Assembly (NCBI GenBank): GCA_021200775.1
Contig: JAJQGB010000009.1
Coordinates: 191,773-255,772 of the forward strand
Reading direction: 5' to 3'
Length of the DNA stretch: 64,000 bases
Origin: Oscillospiraceae bacterium
GTDB taxonomy: Bacteria; Bacillota; Clostridia; Oscillospirales; Ruminococcaceae
Shown here: positions 29,624 through 37,149 of the stretch, piece after piece
How positions within the stretch are numbered: the stretch's first letter is position 1
Layout: every line of letters starts with the position of its first letter
Notes under the pieces: model-generated
The model's input: the letters and a program-made list of their open reading frames with translations, nothing else
What the model was told of the DNA's origin: nothing
The model's database searches: none
Made by a program: the position numbers and the translations under genes

Positions 29624-32029
29624 ATGAATTATTGTAAGTATTGTATGTCACCTCTGACAGACGGCGTGCCTTGCCCTTGCGGCTTGAATGAGGAAAACTA
29701 TGTCCCTGCTTTTCACCAGCTTCAGCCGGGGACGGTTTTGCAGGGAAGATACCTTGTCGGAAAGGTTTTGGGAGAAGGCGGCTTCGGCATAACTTATGTC
29801 GGGCGGGAGCTCAAACTTGGCTTAAAAATCGCCATCAAAGAGTACTATCCGAGCGGAAGCGCCACAAGGACTTCCTCCCAGTCTTCCGAGGTGCACAGTG
29901 CTTATGGGAACGACGACACATTTGCAAAGGGCAAGGAGAAGTTCCTGAACGAAGCAAAGACGATGGCTCTTCTCGACCGCCAGCCGCATATCGTCGCTGT
30001 CAAGGACTACTTCGAGGAAAACAACACCGCCTATATCGTCATGGAGTACGTCGAGGGAACGACCCTCAAAGAGCTCACCAAAGAAAAAGGCGGAAAGATT
30101 CCGGCTTCGGAGCTTTTAGAACTCATCAAGCCGATGTTCTCAGCACTCGGGCGTATGCACAGCCTGGGACTCATTCACCGTGACATCAGCCCGGACAACC
30201 TGATGATAGAAAATGGCAGTATAAAGCTTCTCGACTTCGGCTGCGCCAAAGACCTTTCCTCCGGAGAAGTCACTCAGGCGATAGTACTTAAACACGGCTA
30301 TGCGCCTTTGGAACAGTACCAGAGAAAAGGACAAGGACCCTGGACAGACGTCTATGCCCTTGCGGCGGCGATTTATTACTGCCTCACCGGAACCGTTCCG
30401 GCAAGAGCTACAGACCGCATAATCGAGGACGAGCTCATCCCTCCAAATAAAAACGGCGCAAATCTAACCTCCCAGCAGGAAAAAGCCCTGATGAAGGCTC
30501 TCGCTTTGAAAGCTCCCGACCGTTATCAGTCGATGGAGGAGTTCGAGAACGCCCTCTACGGCAACAAAACTTCCAAGAAAAAGAAGAACATCGCCAAAGC
30601 AGTAGCGGCGGTGGTTCTCTGCGGAGTTATTGCAGTGGGTATAGTTGCGGGTGTCCGGTACTTTATCCCCAGCAACCAGATTGAAACCGTGAAAGAAGAC
30701 CCTGAATCCGATGAAATAAGCACATATCGTGTTCTTGACAACGACCAAATCAGAGATTACCCGGACAAAGCCTCTGTTGATCAGGTGAGATTTTTAGATA
30801 TCACCACCGCCGCAACAGATGAGGCGTGGGACTTCTCAATCGATGGTGACGGAAGTGTCCTGGCATGGATAGGCACAGACGGTAAAGACAATGTCCTCTA
30901 CATAGCCGCCGAGGGCGGAGTTATTTCGGATGAAAGCATGTATATGCTGTTCTGGGGTTACAGCGCAGTCAATTATATTGACCTCAGCGGTCTTGACACA
31001 TCGAACGTCACAACCATGTATGCGATGTTTCTTGGGTGCGAATCCCTTGTAAAAATCGATTTCGGCGATATTGACACATCTAAAGTCGAGGATATGGCAA
31101 GCATGTTTGAGAGCTGTAAGTCTCTTGAATCGATAGATGTAAGCAAGTTCGACACCTCAAATGTCACCGCTATGTCCGCTATGTTCTCACTCTGCAAGAG
31201 TCTGACAAGGCTCGATTTGAGCAATTTTGACACCTCAAACGTCACTATGATGGATTACATGTTCCGTGCATGTGAATCGCTTACTTCTCTCAATCTGAGC
31301 AGCTTTGACACCTCCAATGTCGAAGATATAAGCTATATGTTCTATTATTGCTCGTCTCTGGAGAAGGATACATTTATCCTCCCGAGCGATTTCGGAAACA
31401 GTGCCATCTATAGACAGAGCACATTTTCCGGTTGCAGTGTCAGCGAGGACGAGGCTACCTATGTAAATGCAAATACGCTTGACAGCGTTTATCTTGCGAC
31501 CCACATAAGTAACAACACCTATTATAACCAATTTGCCGACTTCACCTTTTCGCCGCCCGATTCGTGGTTGTTCTATGACGATGACAACCTTCTCCGTCTC
31601 ACGGGAGTTGATTCTGAAAGCGTGAGTACGGTTGCGGAAAGGCGAGAAGTGATGGCGAAGGAGACGACGATTTACTCAGCTGTGGCATATGATAAAAAAA
31701 CGGATGCGAAGGTAGTCATAGTGTTTGTCAACCGGCTTACCCTCACGGCAGGAACCTCCTATGACGCCGAATCGTATATGGACTCTGTTATCAGAAGCAC
31801 CACCGGTTCAAACTTGAATACCTCCTGCACATTCAGCGAGGTGGAGCTTGTGACAATCGGCTCGCACGAATACTATCAGGCTACCGCCGATGTTGAAAGA
31901 GACGGCGAAAAACTGACGCAGAGATTCCTGACAAGGCAAATCGACTATTCCGACTACATCTGCTATATAACGATTACCTCCTACGAGGACTCGCCGACTG
32001 TCGACGAAATTATGGCGATGTTCTCCTGA
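29624..32029 (+). CDS. Zinc-ribbon Ser/Thr kinase - TM - BspA-like (DUF285) repeats - lipoprotein-type domain
   Basis: CKYCMSP...CPCG; HRDISPDN; FDTSNVTAMSAMFSLCKSLTRLDLSNFDTSNVTMMDYMF repeats; C-terminal YYNQFADFTFSPPDSWLFYDDD domain. Confidence 0.92.
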   Translation: MNYCKYCMSPLTDGVPCPCGLNEENYVPAFHQLQPGTVLQGRYLVGKVLGEGGFGITYVGRELKLGLKIAIKEYYPSGSATRTSSQSSEVHSAYGNDDTFAKGKEKFLNEAKTMALLDRQPHIVAVKDYFEENNTAYIVMEYVEGTTLKELTKEKGGKIPASELLELIKPMFSALGRMHSLGLIHRDISPDNLMIENGSIKLLDFGCAKDLSSGEVTQAIVLKHGYAPLEQYQRKGQGPWTDVYALAAAIYYCLTGTVPARATDRIIEDELIPPNKNGANLTSQQEKALMKALALKAPDRYQSMEEFENALYGNKTSKKKKNIAKAVAAVVLCGVIAVGIVAGVRYFIPSNQIETVKEDPESDEISTYRVLDNDQIRDYPDKASVDQVRFLDITTAATDEAWDFSIDGDGSVLAWIGTDGKDNVLYIAAEGGVISDESMYMLFWGYSAVNYIDLSGLDTSNVTTMYAMFLGCESLVKIDFGDIDTSKVEDMASMFESCKSLESIDVSKFDTSNVTAMSAMFSLCKSLTRLDLSNFDTSNVTMMDYMFRACESLTSLNLSSFDTSNVEDISYMFYYCSSLEKDTFILPSDFGNSAIYRQSTFSGCSVSEDEATYVNANTLDSVYLATHISNNTYYNQFADFTFSPPDSWLFYDDDNLLRLTGVDSESVSTVAERREVMAKETTIYSAVAYDKKTDAKVVIVFVNRLTLTAGTSYDAESYMDSVIRSTTGSNLNTSCTFSEVELVTIGSHEYYQATADVERDGEKLTQRFLTRQIDYSDYICYITITSYEDSPTVDEIMAMFS
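29670..30378 (+). repeat. 709-bp direct repeat, copy 2 (kinase domain)
   Basis: Reads as nucleotide-identical to 27463-28171. Confidence 0.9.
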
Positions 32030-32085
32030 ATTAGATAGTTTCCACCTCCGGCTTCCCACCGGATGCGTGTTTTCTTTCTGAATAA

Positions 32086-32132
32086 ACGACCAGCCGCTGA
32101 GGTTCCTGAGACTCCGGCGGCTGTCGTTTTGC
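32086..32132 (+). terminator. Terminator-like hairpin after the kinase operon
   Basis: ACGACcAGCCGCtGAG ... CTCcGGCGGCTgTCGTTTTG. Confidence 0.65.
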
Positions 32133-32142
32133 CGGTAAATTG

Positions 32143-32175
32143 AAACTACGGGAGAAGAGTTACGGGTGGTATAAT
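32143..32175 (+). promoter_or_regulatory. Island-type promoter AAACTACGG-N18-TATAAT
   Basis: Same motif and spacing as the FHA/kinase promoters; upstream of peptide/radical SAM genes. Confidence 0.72.
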
Positions 32176-32232
32176 TGTGGTATCAGAAGCTGAAAAATGT
32201 AGAAGAGTTTAAAACCTGAAAGGAGAGTTATA

Positions 32233-32499
32233 ATGGCAGATTTATCTGAAAAAATGGATGGCAAGCAGGCGGCAGACGACGGTAAGGATTACGTCGAGGT
32301 TAAGGGCATAAAAGTCAAGAAATCCCTTTTGAAACGCTTTGAAAACAAAAAGAAGAAGGACGATGACGAAACGCCACCGCCACCACCGCCATTTGATATG
32401 CCGTGCCTCTACGGTTGCCCGACAGCAAAAGACTTGCCCGGAGCTGTGCCTGACTGTATGCTGGCGACGTTTGATGGCTATAAAATCAAAGAGCTCTGA
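32233..32499 (+). CDS. Small Lys/Pro-rich, three-Cys peptide; candidate radical SAM substrate
   Basis: 88 aa, KKKKDDDETPPPPPPFDMPCLYGCPTAKDLPGAVPDCMLATFDGYKIKEL; RBS aaaggagag; directly precedes the radical SAM gene. Confidence 0.7.
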   Translation: MADLSEKMDGKQAADDGKDYVEVKGIKVKKSLLKRFENKKKKDDDETPPPPPPFDMPCLYGCPTAKDLPGAVPDCMLATFDGYKIKEL

Positions 32500-32507
32500 G
32501 GTGGCAC

Positions 32508-34112
32508 ATGCAATCTGACAGATATCCGCTTCGGGTGCTTCTGTGGGAGGCGACTCTTCGTTGCAATGCCTACTGCGAGTTCTGCGGGAGCAGGTGTGGC
32601 GATAATGAGATAAGAAATGAGCTGACCCGTGAAGAAATCTGCGAAGCCTTCAGAGACATCGCCGAAAACCTGAATCCGGGTGAAGTCATGATAAATGTCA
32701 CCGGCGGCGAGCCACTTTTAAGAAAAGACCTGCCGGAAATCATGAGCTATGCCCAAAGTCTCGGATTTTCTTGGGGACTTGTCAGCAACGGAACACTTCT
32801 TAACCATGAGATGGCGGACAAACTCAAAAAAGCCGGGATGAAGACTCTTGCAGTCAGCATCGACGGCTTGGAAAGCACACATAACTCAATCCGTGGCGTA
32901 AAAAACGGCTTTTCAAGGACTATTGAAAATCTCAAAGCTATCCACACCGAGCCATATCTTGAATCCGTCATGATAACGACAGTCGTTTCAAAGAAAAATA
33001 TCGGTGAGCTTGAAGAACTGAAGCAGTTTCTTCTGGGAGTGCCATTCGATATCTGGCGAATCTGCCCGGTTGACCCGATTGGAAGAGCTAGTGGCAATGA
33101 TAATCTCAGCCTTTCAAAAGAGGAACTCAGATGGCTTTTTGGGTGGATTTCAGAGCAGAGAAACGAGAACCTGCCGTTTGCAGTTACGACTTCGTGCAGT
33201 CACTATCTCGGCGAGTTTGAGATGAAGACAAGGGATTATCCCTTCAACTGTGGCGCCGGAAAGACGGTAGGCAGTATTCTGGCGAACGGAGATATTTTCG
33301 TCTGTCCCGACGTGCCAAAAAGACCCGAGCTGATTCAAGGAAATGTCAGAACTACGCCGTTTTCCGAAGCATGGAAAAACCGCTTTGAATATTTCAGGAA
33401 TCCGTTTAATCGCAAGATTGGCGATTGCTCGGATTGTGAGTATTATTCAAAATGCGGCGGCGACAGCACGCATACATGGAATTTCGACGAAAATGCTCCA
33501 AACTTCTGCCCGAAAAAGCTCGGGCTCGTCAAGGAAGAAAAATTTTCGGAACGTGAAGCCAATCTTGAAGAAATAATCAGAAGCTATAAGAGCGACAGTA
33601 GTCTATTCGACATCACCGTCAAGGCTCAGGGCAGGGCGGAGGACTGCGTTGTCATAGAGCCGGAGGCGGCAGACGAAATCCTCAGCTTCTTTGAGTGGGG
33701 AACAGGTTTGAGAACAGACGAGAAGCTCTGTGCACTTTACGGCAGTCTCTTTAGTAATAAAGACCTTCCCACAGGCAACATGATAGCAGTTATCAGGAAG
33801 GCTATTCCGATGGAAGCTGAATCTGACGAGAAACATCTCAAAATAGCCGAGGAGATTCTTCGGAAAGCCCGGAGCGAAACAACAGACAAAATGCAGTTTC
33901 TCGGATTTGCGCACAGCCACCCGAACGAGCTGACAATTGCAATGAGCTTAGGCGATTGGGAGTTCCACAAGCGCCTTTTTGAAGAGGACTGGCGTCAGGC
34001 ACTTACAGTTATCATAAACCCTCAGAAAAAACAGATTGCGGCATACACAGGAATTGCCGCCGACCACAGCGAGCTTCACCTGCTACAGCACAGCAAGAAA
34101 TTCTTTTCATAA
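32508..34112 (+). CDS. Radical SAM/SPASM protein with C-terminal JAMM (JAB) domain
   Basis: CNAYCEFC; GGEPLLRKDL; SPASM Cys set CGAGK...CPD...CSDCEYYSKCGG...C; C-terminal HSHPNELTIAMSLGD fits HxHP-x7-S-x2-D. Confidence 0.88.
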   Translation: MQSDRYPLRVLLWEATLRCNAYCEFCGSRCGDNEIRNELTREEICEAFRDIAENLNPGEVMINVTGGEPLLRKDLPEIMSYAQSLGFSWGLVSNGTLLNHEMADKLKKAGMKTLAVSIDGLESTHNSIRGVKNGFSRTIENLKAIHTEPYLESVMITTVVSKKNIGELEELKQFLLGVPFDIWRICPVDPIGRASGNDNLSLSKEELRWLFGWISEQRNENLPFAVTTSCSHYLGEFEMKTRDYPFNCGAGKTVGSILANGDIFVCPDVPKRPELIQGNVRTTPFSEAWKNRFEYFRNPFNRKIGDCSDCEYYSKCGGDSTHTWNFDENAPNFCPKKLGLVKEEKFSEREANLEEIIRSYKSDSSLFDITVKAQGRAEDCVVIEPEAADEILSFFEWGTGLRTDEKLCALYGSLFSNKDLPTGNMIAVIRKAIPMEAESDEKHLKIAEEILRKARSETTDKMQFLGFAHSHPNELTIAMSLGDWEFHKRLFEEDWRQALTVIINPQKKQIAAYTGIAADHSELHLLQHSKKFFS

Positions 34113-34115
34113 CAA

Positions 34116-34155
34116 CATCCCCAACCGCAAAAAAGCGATTGGGGATTATTTTGCC
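34116..34155 (+). terminator. Terminator between convergent genes
   Basis: CCCCAACCGC aaaaaa GCGATTGGGG attatttt. Confidence 0.75.
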
Positions 34156-34169
34156 ATTAAGATTTAAGA

Positions 34170-35474
34170 TTATGCATCCTGCCTGTTTCCATCCTGATAG
34201 GAAAGCTCCAGGACGTCGGCGTAGGTGCAGAGTGGGTCGTCGGTGAGCATACACATAAGGACGAAGCTCTCATAGGGATTCGTGACGTACAGCTCGCCCA
34301 TCGAACATTCGGACAGAATCCAGTTTGTCGACTCGGTGAAGGCGCTGAAGCGGTTTAGGTTCCTCGAATAGCTGTCGCCCGACTGGGAGTAGATGAAGAA
34401 ATTGAGGGTGATAAGGTCGAAGCGGTCTATCTCAATCTTGCCGTAGATGATGTCATGGATATGTTGGCGGGTAAACCGCTTGCCATAGAACGCCTTGTTC
34501 AGGGAAGAAGACTTCGCCGGAATCAGATTTCCATGCTTGTCTGTAGGAACTGCCGAGCAGATTACCTTTTCAAGGTCGCCTTCGGTGATGTCCTTCGGAG
34601 TGTAGTACTGCCTCGAAAGCCGCTTGTTCTCCATGCGTGAGAGCTTTTCCTCGTCCGAAAGTCTCGGATCCCGTGACAGGGCGTCACGGTATTCGTTCAT
34701 CTCACGGGCAAAGGACTCGTCTTCCATCTGGTTTTTGAGGTCGGCGACGAGAATCCTCGACTTGTTGTAGAGCTCGTTGAAGTTCATGCTTGCGGAGACA
34801 CTCATTTTTGAGTTGCGCTTGTCCCGCTTCAGAACCGACAGGAAGTACATCAGGTCTTCCTCCGTCTGAACGGTGAAGAGTTTGCTCCTGACTAAGACTG
34901 TCTTGCTTTCAAGGATGTGGTCGAGCTCATCATATGTAAGAGCCGGGAGCTCCAGGTATCTGTCCCAGATCCTCTGGTAATCCTGGAATTTCAGCCCGTG
35001 CTGAAGGCAGAACCAGCAAATCGTCTCGAACGGGTCCTTCGGGTTTATGCACCGTTCGTGGAGAGCCTTTTCGAGGAAGTCGTTGACGTCGTCCTCGTTC
35101 ATATCGAGCCCGAATCCGAGAAGGAAAACAACGCTTCTCTTGACCGTCTGCTGAGTGAGCCAGTTGCGGGACATGGTGCTGAGTCTGGCGGTCTTCGAGT
35201 CGAACGAAGCCGGGGTATTGTGAAGCTGGAACTGTTCGCAGATGTATTTCTGGTAGACTTCAATCGGAGTAGTCATGCAGTCACCGGAAAAGCCCATCCT
35301 TTCGTGCAGGTATCTTTTCAGATAGACGCAGAACGGCACGGCATCCAGATTTTTAGACAGAGATTTATATATAACTTCGGTATCCTTTTCCGGAAAAGCC
35401 GTCGAGTCGACAGAGTCGTAGAACTTTTCCCAAGCATACTCGGTGAACTGGACATATTCGTTCTCAAAAACCAA
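34170..35474 (-). CDS. Uncharacterised cytoplasmic protein
   Basis: Long ORF; TTG start at 35474 with RBS ggaaggtgg; downstream of a sigmaA-like promoter. Confidence 0.65.
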   Translation of the reverse strand: MVFENEYVQFTEYAWEKFYDSVDSTAFPEKDTEVIYKSLSKNLDAVPFCVYLKRYLHERMGFSGDCMTTPIEVYQKYICEQFQLHNTPASFDSKTARLSTMSRNWLTQQTVKRSVVFLLGFGLDMNEDDVNDFLEKALHERCINPKDPFETICWFCLQHGLKFQDYQRIWDRYLELPALTYDELDHILESKTVLVRSKLFTVQTEEDLMYFLSVLKRDKRNSKMSVSASMNFNELYNKSRILVADLKNQMEDESFAREMNEYRDALSRDPRLSDEEKLSRMENKRLSRQYYTPKDITEGDLEKVICSAVPTDKHGNLIPAKSSSLNKAFYGKRFTRQHIHDIIYGKIEIDRFDLITLNFFIYSQSGDSYSRNLNRFSAFTESTNWILSECSMGELYVTNPYESFVLMCMLTDDPLCTYADVLELSYQDGNRQDA

Positions 35475-35568
35475 GCTTCCACCTTCCCTACAGTGAATTT
35501 TCCACACTTTTGAGACAAAAAGGCGCTCTAAAACATAATTCCCTTTTAAAGTGACAAAGTATTATTTC

Positions 35569-35597
35569 ATTATAGCACATAAAACCCATTTTGTCAC
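35569..35597 (-). promoter_or_regulatory. SigmaA-like promoter GTGACA-N17-TATAAT with GTGACAAA/TTTGTCAC inverted repeat
   Basis: Minus-strand hexamers 35592-35597 and 35569-35574; second inverted-repeat arm at 35551-35558. Confidence 0.7.
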
Positions 35598-35641
35598 CTA
35601 TTTTTTTGGGACAAAGCATGATTTTTGCGGGAAATTGTCGA

Positions 35642-36997
35642 TTAGTCCATCCACTTCTTATTAAAGTTATCCATACTGCTATCAGCATTTACATCGAGAG
35701 CAAACACCGACGTCTTCAAATCGTCCAAATTGAGCTCCGGTTCGATTCCGTAGACGTAATAGTCGAAATAGTCAGTCATGTATTCGATATCCTCCGCCAG
35801 AACTGCGTGTCCCTGCTGGTGGATGTTGATTGCGATGTGGTCGGAGAGACCCAGGTAATCGTAGACATACTCCGCCGCAACGTAGGAATACCACATTGCC
35901 GGGGCGTTTACCCAGTCCTCATAGATGCATGAACCGATGATGAGGAGATACCTGTCCTCACTCGCAATGGTGCTCAGAAGCAGATGCTGATCGAACGGGA
36001 GATATTCAACCGACTTGAACTGCTTGAACCTGTCGCAGAACCATCCGATTTCGCCGCTTGCTTGCAGGCTCGAAAGCGGTTCGTTCTGACCGTAAGTGTA
36101 CGAGCTCGAAGCCCCTACAGAGCTGAAATCATAGGTCTTGCCTTCGGAAGTGTATCTGAAGAGGGCAACTCCTCCAGCTCCCGAGCAGGACGGCATAACG
36201 AGCTTGAATCTCGTGTCGAAGACTCCGCAGACTATCGCCGCCTTGCCCCAGCGGGAAACTCCGGTAACGGCGGTGTTTGTAGTGCTTATGTCGAGCTCTT
36301 CGCCAAGCCCTGCCTCCAGAGCGTCGAGAATCTTTGAGCATCCCCAGCTCCAAGCCATCAGGACTCCCGTCTGCTCCTGCCAGTCGTCGCCGTAAGGATA
36401 TAAATCATAGAAAGCGCCGGTGTGATTGGTGTCGTCAGATGCAATCCCATAGGCATACCAGTCGAGGGTGATGACGGCATAGCCGTTCGCAGTCGCCGTG
36501 TCCTCACTGATGCCTTGGTGCATCCCTACGATAACGGGATATCCTCCGTCAGGAGCAGAGATACTCTCGTCAGGCATGTTGACGGTAGCCGTGAAGCTGG
36601 TTGTTGCACCTGTTGATATTCTTGTGATGTTGATTGTAAGAGATGACCCGTCAAGAGAATATGTCAGCTCCTCATCCGAGCCGTCACGCCAGATTCCGTA
36701 CATGTAGTACTGATACATCGCCTTGATTTCGGCAACTCGCCGAGCCCAGTCGTCGGCATTGTCGACATAACTTCCATCTAGAAACGTAAACGGGTCGGTG
36801 AGGGCATCGGATGCCGTGAGCTCCGAAACCTCCGGCAATGTACTCATATCGTAAGTATATACAACCGGTTCTGCCACTTCTTCCATCTCCTCTGTAGTTT
36901 CTGTAGCTTCGGCTTCGTCACTTTTAACTTCACTTCCACACCCGCAAAGGCTGAGTGTGAGCGCAAAAGCCAATAATAAACTCAGAATTCGTTTCAT
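35642..36997 (-). CDS. Secreted lipoprotein, CE15-like glucuronoyl esterase (alpha/beta hydrolase)
   Basis: Lipobox SLCGCGS; GVSRWGKAA nucleophile-elbow-like motif; C-terminal INIHQQGHA. Confidence 0.65.
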   Translation of the reverse strand: MKRILSLLLAFALTLSLCGCGSEVKSDEAEATETTEEMEEVAEPVVYTYDMSTLPEVSELTASDALTDPFTFLDGSYVDNADDWARRVAEIKAMYQYYMYGIWRDGSDEELTYSLDGSSLTINITRISTGATTSFTATVNMPDESISAPDGGYPVIVGMHQGISEDTATANGYAVITLDWYAYGIASDDTNHTGAFYDLYPYGDDWQEQTGVLMAWSWGCSKILDALEAGLGEELDISTTNTAVTGVSRWGKAAIVCGVFDTRFKLVMPSCSGAGGVALFRYTSEGKTYDFSSVGASSSYTYGQNEPLSSLQASGEIGWFCDRFKQFKSVEYLPFDQHLLLSTIASEDRYLLIIGSCIYEDWVNAPAMWYSYVAAEYVYDYLGLSDHIAINIHQQGHAVLAEDIEYMTDYFDYYVYGIEPELNLDDLKTSVFALDVNADSSMDNFNKKWMD

Positions 36998-37075
36998 AAT
37001 ATCATGTTCCTTTCGTAAAAAGACTTCTAAGATAATTTTAAATGATTTCTGAGTCTATGTCAATGATTTTGCAAA

Positions 37076-37117
37076 AGAAAATACCGACAGCCCGGTAAGG
37101 CAATCGGTATTTCCCCG
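37076..37117 (-). terminator. Terminator downstream of the 37150 CDS
   Basis: AAATACCGA...TCGGTATTT with minus-strand T-run. Confidence 0.7.
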
Positions 37118-37149
37118 TTGTGAAAACAGTTAGGAAAGAAACTATGAAA

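Noticed and set aside
9153-34112. Island considered as a type VI or type VII secretion locus
   Set aside because: Kinase/FHA/PP2C genes are present but no EssC, WXG100, Tss sheath, tube or baseplate genes were recognised.
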